DNA of 64,000 bases, from contig JAFEAY010000021.1 in assembly GCA_018266175.1 (NCBI GenBank), positions 304,811-368,810 on the forward strand. The letters are read 5' to 3'. The notes beneath the pieces are model-generated. The model worked only from the letters and a program-made list of their open reading frames with translations. It was not told the DNA's origin and searched no databases. This document shows positions 1 through 9,265 of this stretch, piece after piece; position 1 is the stretch's first letter, and each line of letters begins with the position of its first letter. The DNA comes from Candidatus Dependentiae bacterium (lineage in GTDB: Bacteria > Babelota > Babeliae > Babelales > RVW-14). The position numbers and the translations under genes are program-made.

Positions 1-2
1 CA

Positions 3-827
3 CCAGATTCACATGCTATTCCCGGCACGATTGCGCAGTTACGTGAGGCGGGATTTATTCTTATGCGTCTTGCAAAAGAAAATAACATTGCGGTACTTAT
101 TACCGGCCATATTACTAAAGAGGGGCAGATGGCTGGCCCTAAAGTGCTTGAGCATATGGTTGATGCAGTTTTTTATCTGCAGGGCGAAGATCGTTGGCAG
201 TCACGTATTTTACGTTCAGTAAAAAACCGTTTTGGAACGATTAATGAAGTTGGTTTTTTTGAAATGCGTGAAGAAGGGCTTGAAGAGATTGCCAACATCA
301 ACCAGCATCTCCTGGGAGAGGCATCGCAAGTTCCGGGTGCAGCACTTGTTTGCAGTATTGAAGGCTCTCGGCCCTTGTTGCTCGAGCTGCAAGCGCTGAC
401 GATTCAATCAAAATTCGGTATGCCTCAACGTGTAGTAACCGGTATGGATCCCAAGCGTATTGTTCTTATTGCTGCAATTCTTGAGAAATATTTGTACATT
501 AAATTTAGTATGCAGGACATTTTCTTCAAAGTGAGCGGTGGTTTTAAAATCAAAGAAAGTTCTTCAGATCTTGGTATAGCACTTGCGCTCCTTTCAAGCT
601 ACTTCCAAAAACCGCTTCCACCCAAATCACTTGCCCTTGCAGAAATCAGTCTTACCGGGCAAATTAAGCCGGCCAATCAAGTAGGCATGTGTATCAAAGA
701 AGCTGAAAAATTTGGAATAGATACAATATTTATTGCACGGGCTCAGACTGGAATCAAAAGCTCGTGTAGGGTAATTGCTTTTCAATCGGTCTATGAATTA
801 CTGAACCTCTTTCCTGAAGATAAATAA
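3..827 (+). CDS. radA: DNA repair protein RadA (Sms), 3' part only
   Basis: The gene runs in from outside the window; 274 C-terminal codons are visible of a protein normally near 450 aa. The part seen begins inside the RecA-like ATPase core (DSHAIPGTIAQLREAGF), contains the RadA-specific KNRFG motif around residue 78 of the visible part, and ends in the Lon-protease-like domain (GGFKIKESSSDLGIALALLSS, then LAEISLTGQIKP). RadA is a hexameric branch-migration helicase acting in recombinational repair. The N-terminal C4 zinc finger and Walker A lie outside the window. The open frame continues upstream of the first visible Met at 63, so that Met is internal. A small hairpin (835-849) follows the stop but lacks a U-tract. 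Confidence 0.95.
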   Translation, partial: PDSHAIPGTIAQLREAGFILMRLAKENNIAVLITGHITKEGQMAGPKVLEHMVDAVFYLQGEDRWQSRILRSVKNRFGTINEVGFFEMREEGLEEIANINQHLLGEASQVPGAALVCSIEGSRPLLLELQALTIQSKFGMPQRVVTGMDPKRIVLIAAILEKYLYIKFSMQDIFFKVSGGFKIKESSSDLGIALALLSSYFQKPLPPKSLALAEISLTGQIKPANQVGMCIKEAEKFGIDTIFIARAQTGIKSSCRVIAFQSVYELLNLFPEDK

Positions 828-890
828 AAATCGGGCGTAGATTCTACGCTTCGGCCAAAAACACCCCTTTTGAACCTGCCTAGAAAGTCT

Positions 891-1397
891 CTACTTAACT
901 TCCAATAAATCTTTTAATTCTTTTCTGATATTTTGCTTTTGAGCAAGACTGCGAGCACTTCTTCCATGGTTATCAGCAAGGTCAGGGTCGGCATTTTTAT
1001 TGAGCAAGAGTACAACAATTTTGGTGAAGTCTATACGCTTTGATTCGTCATCGCTATGCTCTATAGCTTTTGCAACAGCCCGTTGCAACGGCGATTGGTC
1101 ATGAGCACCATTCGTGTAATTCACTTTTGCTCCATGATTGAGCAGTAATTCTACAACTGATAGTTTGCCATTTTCAATTGCATGCAAAAGGGGAGTATCC
1201 CCATGTGCTGCTCGCACCTCAATATTTGTCCCTTTATTAAGAAGTTTCCTCATACGTTTGATATCGGATTTTCCATCTGCAACCGATGCAAGCAGTAGGA
1301 GCTTCTCTTCCTTACTAGTGGGCGTGTAGGCATTTACTTGTGAACATAATAAACCTGCTACGATAAGAACGAGTATTTTTTTTGAAAAATATGACAT
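891..1397 (-). CDS. exported ankyrin-repeat protein (168 aa)
   Basis: Small ankyrin protein with a typical Sec signal peptide: lysines at residues 6-7, a hydrophobic run, cleavage expected after the VNA motif near residue 23. Ankyrin units are readable at about residues 60-95 (GDTPLLHAIENGKLSVVELLL, then NHGAKVNY), 100-140 and 140-165 (NADPDLADNHGRSARSLAQ). A strong AAAGGAG sits 6 nt before the ATG. Ankyrin repeats bind proteins, so the exported product is a candidate host-interaction factor, but no target can be read from the sequence. It shares strand and general design with the next ankyrin gene (1694-2458), from which it is separated by a hairpin terminator. Confidence 0.85.
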   Translation of the reverse strand: MSYFSKKILVLIVAGLLCSQVNAYTPTSKEEKLLLLASVADGKSDIKRMRKLLNKGTNIEVRAAHGDTPLLHAIENGKLSVVELLLNHGAKVNYTNGAHDQSPLQRAVAKAIEHSDDESKRIDFTKIVVLLLNKNADPDLADNHGRSARSLAQKQNIRKELKDLLEVK

Positions 1398-1599
1398 GTG
1401 TGTCTCCTTTTGTTTTATAGGAATAAATCAACTTCCTGAGGGATTATCAAGGTGATTATTCCCTGCAGTTTTATCCTACATAAAATATATTCATTTTGTA
1501 AATGATTTAATTAAACAAACTGAAAAAAGATTCTTTGGTAATATTTTTATAGTTTCAATTTTGCACTATTTGAGATGGGGGTAAGTTAAGAAAAGTAAA

Positions 1600-1648
1600 A
1601 AAAAGACAGGAAATCGAGGCTGCAACAAGGGCGATTTTCTGTCTTTTT
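1600..1648. terminator. hairpin terminator with A- and T-rich flanks
   Basis: A 17-bp stem (1600-1616 with 1632-1648, one G-T wobble) closes a 15-nt loop. The arms begin in an A-run and end in a T-run, so the structure can work in both directions. It ends the leftward ankyrin gene at 1694-2458. The rest of the 1398-1693 gap shows only AT-rich sequence in which I see no gene. Confidence 0.75.
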
Positions 1649-1693
1649 GAGAATTGGTTAATTTATTTGATGAAGCAAGATAAGTTATTATTG

Positions 1694-2458
1694 CTAAGAC
1701 AGGATTGCTTCTTCCCTTAACTGAGCAAATCCTTCGTTTTCATGAGTGAGCATAAAGTTGGTCAGATACCCTAAAACCTCTTGTTTATAAAGCTTATTAA
1801 GCTTTGCAAATGTTATAACCGAGCGACCATAGTTGTCTTTATGGCATAACACGGCGATAATCATATCATATTTTTCCAATGCCTTTACCAACATTTGTAC
1901 AATTTCAGGGCACGCATTTTGTGCGGCAGGGTGTAGTGGAGTTCTCCCCGCCTGGTCGATGATGTGAACCGGTGCTCCAGAGTCAAGCAATTGACGAACA
2001 ACCGGAACAAGGTTTTGTGCTGCCGCACGGTGCAACGGAGTTTGTCCTGGGTGTGCGCCGGAGAAGCGTAATTCTGTTCCTAAGTTTGGATGCGTTAGAA
2101 GCATGATAATATTTCTTGCGGAGGTCACTTGTTCACTCTCAGATTCTTCAAATTCTTTGCCTGCAAAATCCCCAGACTTTGCAATGGCAACCAAAAGAAG
2201 CGTGTCTTTGGTGTCATCGATAGTATTAGGATCAAAATCACCGCGCTGTATTAATTCGCGAATATGAGATTCAGCAATAACTGTACTGTTGTTACTAAAA
2301 CAAGAAAATATATGTGCATACTGTGCAAGTTTTTTGTTGTTTGCGCGTGCAACAATTATATTATTTGGTAATTTTGCAAAGTTACTTTGCATAGCATGAA
2401 CAGAAGAAAAACTGAGCAAGCAGAACGCCGAAGTTTTGATAAATCTAAACATCATCAT
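1694..2458 (-). CDS. exported ankyrin-repeat protein (254 aa)
   Basis: Signal peptide over about residues 1-22 (hydrophobic run ending SSVHA). The C-terminal half holds ankyrin repeats: an imperfect unit near 80-110 (FDPNTIDDTKDTLLLVAIAKS), then two canonical ones at about 130-190 (GQTPLHRAAAQNLVPVVRQLL and AGRTPLHPAAQNACPEIVQML). The first 75 mature residues have no recognisable domain. Three ATG codons stand in a row at the start; AAAGGG lies just upstream, so the third ATG (2452) may be the real one. Probably a secreted protein-binding factor; function unknown. Confidence 0.82.
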   Translation of the reverse strand: MMMFRFIKTSAFCLLSFSSVHAMQSNFAKLPNNIIVARANNKKLAQYAHIFSCFSNNSTVIAESHIRELIQRGDFDPNTIDDTKDTLLLVAIAKSGDFAGKEFEESESEQVTSARNIIMLLTHPNLGTELRFSGAHPGQTPLHRAAAQNLVPVVRQLLDSGAPVHIIDQAGRTPLHPAAQNACPEIVQMLVKALEKYDMIIAVLCHKDNYGRSVITFAKLNKLYKQEVLGYLTNFMLTHENEGFAQLREEAILS

Positions 2459-2549
2459 AACCCTTTCACAAAATATAAAGCGAAAATTTTGACGGCATGA
2501 TGGTAGGCCCTTTTTGGTAGCCTGTCAAATGTAATGTGCGATTATAAAT

Positions 2550-3992
2550 TTAGTTTGAATCTTTGGTCAGAAATGATACTCCATAAATTAATACAACGCT
2601 TATTGCAAAGCCAGGAATCAGTGCGGGAATAGAAAGTCCTGAAATAGTGATTAATGATTTGAGGTAATTTTCCCACAGCGCAGCAATAATACCACCTCCT
2701 AAAATGCCAGCACAAGCACCGTAGCGGTTGATACTTTTGCTGTAGAGTGAAAGGAGAACTACTGGGCCAAAAGAGCTTCCAAGTCCCATCCAGGCATATC
2801 CAACAAGTTGTTGGATAGAATGTAATTTGAGAAGAGCTAGGCAGCATGCTGCAATGGTAACAAAAAAGATGCAGGTACGAAATGCCCATTCAAGTGCTTT
2901 TTTGGTAGGATTTTTGAGTGTCTGATGGTAAAAATCTTCGGTAAAAACTGAGGCAACGACAATGACTTGCGCTTCAACGGTTGCAAGTGTAGCGCCCACA
3001 ATAGCGCATAAAATGAGTCCTGCAGCAAGTGGTGAAAACATATCAACAACCATGCGGATAAAAATAAGCTCAGGATTGATTATTCCCTGCGAAAAATATG
3101 CCATACCAATAACGCCAATACTTACCGCAACACTGAGTGCCATAATTTGCCAAGCGATGCCAATGTACTTAGCCTTATGCATTTCTCGTACATCGTTAAT
3201 GGCCATAAATTTAGTAAGAACATGAGGTACACCAAAATAGCCAAGTCCCCAGCTGAGTCCAATAAAAAGAGCATTGAGGAGTGTGGTCCATGAGTAATCT
3301 GAGAGCAAACTGAGCGAAACTCCTTGAGTTGCAGCTGCAATCGGGAGCATTGGCCAGCCTCCAACAATAATTAAAGCACTTGATGCGGTTAAAAATAGAG
3401 CGCAAAGTAAAAAAATTGCTTGAAATGCATCAAACCATGCAACGGCAACAAAGCCCCCTACAATGGTATAAATTGCAACCATGATACTTGCACCAATAAC
3501 ACCATATGCGTAATTTATATTCAGAGCAGATTCGACAAGCAAGCCTATACCGGTCAGCCCTGCGCAAATATAGACAATAAAGAAAAAGAGCGTCATGAGG
3601 GCGCTTAATGTTCGGAGTATTCCTGATTGGTCGTTAAATCTTTTTTCGAAGTAACTAGAAAGCGTAAAGCAGTTAAGTTGCTCAGTGATAGTTCGAAGCT
3701 TAGGGGCAATAAAGTGCCAGCTTGCAAACATACCGCTCACAAGACCAATGGCAACCCAGGCATTAAAAAGACCTCCTGTAAAGATCATAGCAGGGAGTGC
3801 CATAAACAACCAATCACTCATGTCGCTTGCCTGAGCAGAAAGGGCTGTTAGCCAATAATTAACCGATCGGTTTCCAAGAATAAAGCCAGAAGAACTTTCC
3901 GGGCTTGAGGAGAGCGCTTGATTTTTATGAGCTAAATAACCAATTAAAAAGACGACTGTAAAGTAAATAATAAAGCCAAGCACAATAAACAT
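2550..3992 (-). CDS. putP: sodium:solute symporter, PutP (Na+/proline) type
   Basis: 480 aa with about 13 hydrophobic segments, the length and layout of the SSS family. The N-terminal core carries the PutP-like block LSAQASDMSDWLFMALPAMIF near residues 51-71, which in E. coli PutP includes Na+ and proline binding positions. Inner-membrane protein expected to use the sodium gradient to import proline or a related amino acid, which fits an organism that takes nutrients from a host. AAGGG lies 6 nt upstream of the ATG. It stands alone, between leftward and rightward ankyrin genes. Family membership is firm; substrate specificity is inferred. Confidence 0.88.
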   Translation of the reverse strand: MFIVLGFIIYFTVVFLIGYLAHKNQALSSSPESSSGFILGNRSVNYWLTALSAQASDMSDWLFMALPAMIFTGGLFNAWVAIGLVSGMFASWHFIAPKLRTITEQLNCFTLSSYFEKRFNDQSGILRTLSALMTLFFFIVYICAGLTGIGLLVESALNINYAYGVIGASIMVAIYTIVGGFVAVAWFDAFQAIFLLCALFLTASSALIIVGGWPMLPIAAATQGVSLSLLSDYSWTTLLNALFIGLSWGLGYFGVPHVLTKFMAINDVREMHKAKYIGIAWQIMALSVAVSIGVIGMAYFSQGIINPELIFIRMVVDMFSPLAAGLILCAIVGATLATVEAQVIVVASVFTEDFYHQTLKNPTKKALEWAFRTCIFFVTIAACCLALLKLHSIQQLVGYAWMGLGSSFGPVVLLSLYSKSINRYGACAGILGGGIIAALWENYLKSLITISGLSIPALIPGFAISVVLIYGVSFLTKDSN

Positions 3993-4220
3993 AAAAGACC
4001 CTTGTTTTGAGTAAGAAAATCTAGGCTAAAGTTTATTAAGCATAGATTAGAAGCTGTAAAAGCTCAACTTTGCCTGATTTTCAAACAGGGGAAAGTAATT
4101 GTGGAGCTCTTGATTATTTTCAGAAGAACTGGAAATTTCGTTTGTTGAAGAACCTATTTTGTTTCAGATATGTTTGTATATCGACGTAAGTTATGGGCTG
4201 GTTATTGGGAATAGCTCTTT

Positions 4221-5477
4221 ATGAAGAAAATTATAATAGTACTCTGCTTGTTGAGTAATATTGGATCTTTTTTTTGGTGCTTGCCATGTAAGAACAAGGC
4301 TTCTGATCCTGTAACAGAGTTAGAAGCTCAATTGTTCGTTGATGCCACGTGTAAAGATGAGGCATCAATAAAATCATTCCGATCTTTTCTTTTGCGAGAG
4401 TTTAATTTTTGCGTTAATAACAGCATGATACTCCCTCAAATTGCATCAAGAAGTAGTAATTTTTGGGGTAACCAGAGTTTTTTATATCGAGATATTCAGA
4501 ATCATAATTTTGGTTCGTATGATCCTGCGGTTAAGAAAGTCTATCTACAAATTCACGATCAAGAAGTTTTTTGTCGTCTCCAACAACTACTGACCACTTC
4601 AGAATCTATCCAAGATAAGGCGTACAGTCTTAAGAATCTTTACGGTATGTCATGGGGTGTGTGCATGCTTGATCTTGCTCAAAATAATGGACTTAATTTA
4701 TTTACAGATCTCATTGCAGATCTTTCTTATGGAAAAGTTAATACAAAGAAATGGAAGCATTTTTTTACCTGCTATAAAAAATTTATCAATATGCCAATGT
4801 TTCCGTATTTATTGATTGATGGAGGATTATCGCCTCAAGAGTATTATTTTAGTTATGTTACATTGAATCAATATATAGTTATCAACACTCCGCTTATCGT
4901 TGCGGTTCAAAAAAATAATGAATTTCTTACAGAATGGCTCATGCATCAAGAAGTAAGAGTTGACCAACGAAATAGTGAAAATAAAACGGCATTAATGGTT
5001 GCTGCTTATAGGAATAACTATCGTTTTGTTCGATTTCTTTTGGAGTGTAAAGCTGACTTATCATTAAGAAATGATGAGCGTAAAGCATATGATTATGCCA
5101 CACAAGATAGTGTGAAAGATATCTTGTATCAGTGGGAACTTATGTTGCAAGAAAAAGAACAACTCGCTCATGAAGCAATTCCCTACAACCTATGTTGTGA
5201 CGATATCGATGATTTTATTTATGGTGTATTGAGTGTTATGGCTGATCGACCAGAGGAATTGCGCTTTCGTTCTATGTTAACCAGTAGTGCTTATCGATGT
5301 ATCGATCGCATGCACAATTTGTTTGATAAGATTCAGAGTGATGGTGTGTTAGAATATCTTTGTAAGCGTATAAAATTTCGGATATCAGATGCAGATCGAT
5401 GCAATAAACTCATAGAAACGCTTCATTGGTTTGCAGAAAATTATGTACCATCAAACAAAAATATGGATGTTTTGTGA
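4221..5477 (+). CDS. exported ankyrin protein, first of a tandem paralogous pair (418 aa)
   Basis: Signal peptide at the start (KK, hydrophobic run, then SFFWCLPC; a Cys-containing boundary). After it comes a region of about 190 aa, shared with the next gene, that has no known fold I recognise (KKVYLQIHDQEVF, YGMSWGVCMLDLAQNN). Then two ankyrin units at about 225-290 (NTPLIVAVQKNNEFLTEWLM and NKTALMVAAYRNNYRFVRFLL) and a conserved C-terminal module (CDDIDDFIYGVLSVM, ETLHWFAENY). The stop codon overlaps the GTG start of the next gene, so the pair is translationally coupled. Probably secreted; function unknown. Confidence 0.85.
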   Translation: MKKIIIVLCLLSNIGSFFWCLPCKNKASDPVTELEAQLFVDATCKDEASIKSFRSFLLREFNFCVNNSMILPQIASRSSNFWGNQSFLYRDIQNHNFGSYDPAVKKVYLQIHDQEVFCRLQQLLTTSESIQDKAYSLKNLYGMSWGVCMLDLAQNNGLNLFTDLIADLSYGKVNTKKWKHFFTCYKKFINMPMFPYLLIDGGLSPQEYYFSYVTLNQYIVINTPLIVAVQKNNEFLTEWLMHQEVRVDQRNSENKTALMVAAYRNNYRFVRFLLECKADLSLRNDERKAYDYATQDSVKDILYQWELMLQEKEQLAHEAIPYNLCCDDIDDFIYGVLSVMADRPEELRFRSMLTSSAYRCIDRMHNLFDKIQSDGVLEYLCKRIKFRISDADRCNKLIETLHWFAENYVPSNKNMDVL

Positions 5478-7270
5478 AGAAAATTATTGATTTTTTATTA
5501 TTATTTTTTTTGCTCAATGCACTGCCGACGGTTATTTTGGGAATGGAAGAAGTAAGTCCAGAAGAGGTGAATTTTATTCGAGCAAATTTCTTATCAGAAC
5601 CATTACCATCTGAGCAAGAGGCTGAATTATTTATTACCGGAGTACTTGAATCAAAAGAAAAATTTGATGTTTTCAAAATGCTCTTAAAAAGTCTGACTAT
5701 TGAACCAAATGTCTGTACCTTTTTAGAAATAATTAAGACAACCTCGTATCAGCTGCTAAGCGACGCTTCTTCAATAGAGCCTGAGATAAAAAAAATTTAT
5801 CTGCAACTTTATGATCCTCGATATTTTGAATTTATTTGCCAGCGCATACGAGCAGGTGAGTTTACTCAAGCAGAGACGCTCAGCCGCTTATATGAACTTA
5901 CGTGGGGGGTTATTATGCTTGTGCTTGCCGAGCAGAATAAAATTAAAAAATTCAAACTCCTGATCAACGGTCTGCGCATAACGACTCAATTTAAAGATCA
6001 TCTTTGGCATGCTTTTTTTAATGAAAACCCTTGGCTGATCAATATGCCTCTTTTTGTTGTCTCACCAACTAATAATTATTTTACGTATATCCCAACAGAT
6101 AATTCTGGGAGTGTTAATACTCCCTTGATGGCTACTACGGGACTTCGAACACAAGCTATGGCTCAGTGGCTTATTGAACAGGGAGCTTTGATTGATGGGC
6201 AAAATAGCCTTGGTCACTCAGTTTTTATTTGGTTTTTAAGATATAAATTCCTGGATTGTACTTATACTAATTTTGCACAATATGAGAGTTGGATCAGATG
6301 GTTTTTAGAGCGAAAAGCTGATATTAATTTGCCAAACTATTTGGGTAAAACAGTGCTTGAAGATGCAATTATGAGTAAAAAAACTTTGTTAACAGGATAT
6401 CTTGTTGAGTGTGGAGCAGATTGCTCAATAGTAAATGCATTAGATGGTCAAACGCTCCTCATGAAAGCAGCCGAACATAATCTTTATACAGAGGTTAATT
6501 TTTTGATTGGGCAGGGCGCAGATCCAGAAGCAGTTAATTATGATGGGAAGCGAGCATCGGAGCTTACTACTGATTATAATGTACAGCTTCTTTTATGCGG
6601 CTGGGAAGAGATAAAAAAGAATGAACGAGAACTGGCTTTAGAAGAAGTGCCGTGCGGTTTTGAGCGATGTGATATTGATGATTTTATCTTTGCAATACTC
6701 GAAAAAATGCTGAAAGTACCAGAGGATAAACGATTACGTATTTTTCTTCAAAGCACACATCGAAGTGCCTCTATTGCAAGCTCGTTATTTAATAATCTTA
6801 TCGATCATAAACTTCTTATCTATGTACGCAAGCGCCTTGCTGTTTTTAAGGAGAATTTCAAAGAAGTAGACGGGTTGCTTGAAGTACTGCATTGGTGTAG
6901 CGATAGCTTAGTTCGTAAAAAAATGGGTTATGAAGATTCGCTAGAATTAGATCAACTTCTTTATCAAATATATCATGAAAAAATCTTTAACTCTGAGAGA
7001 TTGACTCGATTTATTGAGAAAAATCAGTGGCTTATCAACAGCCCTCTGTCTTATAAAACAGAAACAAAAACATCAACAGAAACATTATTAGTTCATGCTC
7101 TTTATGCCCAAAATATATCATGTATTGAGTTTCTTGTGCACGAAGCGCAAGTAGATACAGATTATCCTTCTACCTGTGGATATACGCCTAAAATTATTGC
7201 CGAAAAAATAGAAGATCAATCTGTGAAAGTCACAATTCAAGAGCTATTGCTACGCGATGTTGAGCATTAA
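5474..7270 (+). CDS. exported ankyrin protein, second of a tandem paralogous pair (598 aa)
   Basis: I place the start at GTG 5474: it gives a clean signal peptide (KKIIDFLLLFFLLNALPTVIL) and overlaps the previous stop as GTGA. An upstream ATG at 5426 would add a charged stretch lying inside the neighbouring gene. The order of parts repeats the first paralogue: N-terminal block (KKIYLQLYDPRYF, YELTWGVIMLVLAEQN), about four ankyrin units (residues 215-380), the C-terminal block (CDIDDFIFAILEKML, EVLHWCSDSL), then about 120 extra residues with a further ankyrin-like unit. This points to gene duplication followed by growth of the second copy. Function unknown. Confidence 0.82.
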   Translation: MKKIIDFLLLFFLLNALPTVILGMEEVSPEEVNFIRANFLSEPLPSEQEAELFITGVLESKEKFDVFKMLLKSLTIEPNVCTFLEIIKTTSYQLLSDASSIEPEIKKIYLQLYDPRYFEFICQRIRAGEFTQAETLSRLYELTWGVIMLVLAEQNKIKKFKLLINGLRITTQFKDHLWHAFFNENPWLINMPLFVVSPTNNYFTYIPTDNSGSVNTPLMATTGLRTQAMAQWLIEQGALIDGQNSLGHSVFIWFLRYKFLDCTYTNFAQYESWIRWFLERKADINLPNYLGKTVLEDAIMSKKTLLTGYLVECGADCSIVNALDGQTLLMKAAEHNLYTEVNFLIGQGADPEAVNYDGKRASELTTDYNVQLLLCGWEEIKKNERELALEEVPCGFERCDIDDFIFAILEKMLKVPEDKRLRIFLQSTHRSASIASSLFNNLIDHKLLIYVRKRLAVFKENFKEVDGLLEVLHWCSDSLVRKKMGYEDSLELDQLLYQIYHEKIFNSERLTRFIEKNQWLINSPLSYKTETKTSTETLLVHALYAQNISCIEFLVHEAQVDTDYPSTCGYTPKIIAEKIEDQSVKVTIQELLLRDVEH

Positions 7271-7302
7271 AAAAGGCCCCCAAATTTTTGAGAGCCTTTT
7301 TT
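7269..7302. terminator. shared hairpin terminator between convergent genes
   Basis: The A-rich arm (AAAAAAGGC) at 7269-7277 pairs with GCCTTTTTT at 7294-7302, and the inner CCCAAA/TTTGAG extends the stem. It separates the rightward ankyrin pair from leftward glmS and has a T-run on both strands. Confidence 0.75.
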
Positions 7303-7306
7303 AAAA

Positions 7307-9208
7307 TTATTCAACGGTTACTGATTTAGCCAAATTTCGAGGCTTATCGATTGGTCGATCAAGCTGTCGCGTAATTTGGTAAATGAAGAATTGCATAAGC
7401 CCAGTCATCGATAGCGGTCCAAGGAGCGGTGTAACTCGCGGTACAATAAATGCATAATCTGCAAGCTTAATAAGCTCATCTTGACCTTCAAATGCAAAGA
7501 TAATTAAATGTCCGTTTCGGGATTTAATTTCTTGAGCATTTGAGATGATTTTACCGTAGATTAATTCATCAAGTACTGAAAATAAAACCGTTGGTGTTTG
7601 ATTATCAATCAAAGCAATCGGTCCATGCTTGAGTTCACCTGCGGGATAGCACTGCGAAAAGATGTATGAAATTTCTTTAAGCTTAAGCGCTGCTTCCATT
7701 GCAAATGGGTAGCTGATATGTCTGCCCAAAAAGATGAAGCGATTGTACTGAGCATATTTTGGAGCAAGCTCTTGAGTAATTTGAAGCTTATAGGTATCAA
7801 TTGCAGACTCAAGAACTTCGGCACAAACAAAGAGGTCTTCTTCAGCTTGGTGCATCTCTTGGAGTGTGATTGTTCCCCGTTCCAGCCCAATTTTATGAGC
7901 AAGCCAATACAGTGTTGCAACTTGGGTTGAAAAAGCCTTAGTTGAAGCAACTGAAATTTCAGGTCCTGCCTGCATAGGGATAAAGCCCGTTGCTTCTCGC
8001 ACAATCGTGCTCGATGCTACATTGGTCAGCGCAATTGTTGGAACATTAAAGGAGTTAACCAATCGTAATGCTTCAAGTGTATCCGCCGTTTCGCCTGATT
8101 GTGTAATCATGACAAATATACTGTTATCTTCTGCAAAAAATGGCATGTAACGAAATTCGGATGCCAAATAAACACGAGTTGGAATTTTGCAAATAGTTTC
8201 AAAAAAGAACTGAGCAATACGTGCCGCATGCCATGATGTGCCTGCTGCAACAAGGTTAAGATAGCGAAGCGATTTAATGTGATGCTTTGCAAGACCAATC
8301 TGGCGCCAGATGCAATCATTGTATTCTCTATCAGAAAATTGATCCGAAAGAGTTCGTGGCGCGTTATCACTGCTGCCAATAACTTTACAGAACGAGATTG
8401 TTCTGGTAATTGCGCGCTTTTGTTCATAAATTTCTTTGAGCATGTAATGTTCAAAGTTTTGCTTACTCATCTCTTTGTATTTAGCATCGATGTGTTGCGT
8501 AATAACAGGAATTGAGTTGCCATTGAAATCAAAAATTTGGAGTAAATCTTTTGAGACAAAAGCAAAACTTTCGTCAGGCATAAACACAACAGAATCTGTT
8601 TTATCTGAAAATGCTAAGAAATCTGAAGCAACAAACGTTTCGCCATCACCAATACCTATTGCAAGCGGTGAGCGTCTTCTCATCAAAACTAGTTGATCTG
8701 GATACTCTTCAAGAACAAAAATAAACGAAAATGCTCCGTGTAATTCTTGTGCAAGTTTCTGGATAACAATTTTAAGATCTTTATGAGTTCGTACTAATTC
8801 ACTGAAATAATGAGCAACAACTTCTGTATCAGTGGTTGATTCAAAGTGGTGCCCAGAAGCAATAAGTTTTTCTTTAATGCTGTCGTAACGTTCAACAATA
8901 CCGTTATGAACAACGCCTATATTTTTTTCACAATTAAAGTGAGGGTGGGCATTTATTTCGTTGACAACGCCGTGCGTAGCCCATCGCGTGTGACCAACTC
9001 CGACAAATCCATTAAAGGTAATTTTTTCAGCAAGTCGTTTGAGTTGAGAAACACCACCAGCTTCTTTAGCGCATGAAAGCCGACGTGTTTTGGCATCGAT
9101 GCACATGAATCCAGCAGAATCGTAACCACGATATTCAAGTCGAGAAAGACCTTCAAGAATAAAGTCTTTGCATTGTTTCCCACCCACATATGCAACAATT
9201 CCGCACAT
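7307..9208 (-). CDS. glmS: glutamine-fructose-6-phosphate aminotransferase (GlmS)
   Basis: 633 aa, slightly longer than the usual 600-610. The N-terminal Ntn-type glutaminase domain starts with MCGIVAYVGG, whose Cys2 is the nucleophile after Met removal, followed by RLEYRGYDSAG and TRWATHG. The C-terminal half has two SIS sugar-isomerase domains (AAGTSWHAA, ITQSGETADT, EISVASTKAF) and the usual C-terminal PRNLAKSVTVE. It makes glucosamine-6-phosphate for peptidoglycan and lipid A. It lies 57 nt downstream of rpsI on the same strand, with a terminator in between, so it probably has its own short promoter or depends on read-through. There is no room for a glmS ribozyme leader. Confidence 0.97.
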   Translation of the reverse strand: MCGIVAYVGGKQCKDFILEGLSRLEYRGYDSAGFMCIDAKTRRLSCAKEAGGVSQLKRLAEKITFNGFVGVGHTRWATHGVVNEINAHPHFNCEKNIGVVHNGIVERYDSIKEKLIASGHHFESTTDTEVVAHYFSELVRTHKDLKIVIQKLAQELHGAFSFIFVLEEYPDQLVLMRRRSPLAIGIGDGETFVASDFLAFSDKTDSVVFMPDESFAFVSKDLLQIFDFNGNSIPVITQHIDAKYKEMSKQNFEHYMLKEIYEQKRAITRTISFCKVIGSSDNAPRTLSDQFSDREYNDCIWRQIGLAKHHIKSLRYLNLVAAGTSWHAARIAQFFFETICKIPTRVYLASEFRYMPFFAEDNSIFVMITQSGETADTLEALRLVNSFNVPTIALTNVASSTIVREATGFIPMQAGPEISVASTKAFSTQVATLYWLAHKIGLERGTITLQEMHQAEEDLFVCAEVLESAIDTYKLQITQELAPKYAQYNRFIFLGRHISYPFAMEAALKLKEISYIFSQCYPAGELKHGPIALIDNQTPTVLFSVLDELIYGKIISNAQEIKSRNGHLIIFAFEGQDELIKLADYAFIVPRVTPLLGPLSMTGLMQFFIYQITRQLDRPIDKPRNLAKSVTVE

Positions 9209-9235
9209 GAAAGTCTCTTTTTTTTAAAAATAAAA

Positions 9236-9255
9236 GGCAGGCATTTAAGCCTGCC
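9236..9255 (-). terminator. rpsI terminator
   Basis: A perfect 7-bp GC-rich stem (9236-9242 with 9249-9255) with a 6-nt loop, followed in the leftward direction by TTTTATTTTTA. It lies between rpsI and glmS. Confidence 0.8.
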
Positions 9256-9265
9256 CAGAAGAATT

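Noticed and set aside
5426-5473. Upstream ATG for the second tandem ankyrin gene
   Set aside because: It lies within the previous gene and would place charged residues and cysteines before a good signal peptide; GTG 5474 is coupled to the previous stop.
9209-9265. glmS ribozyme/riboswitch upstream of glmS
   Set aside because: Only 57 nt separate rpsI and glmS and they hold the rpsI terminator; a glmS ribozyme needs far more space.
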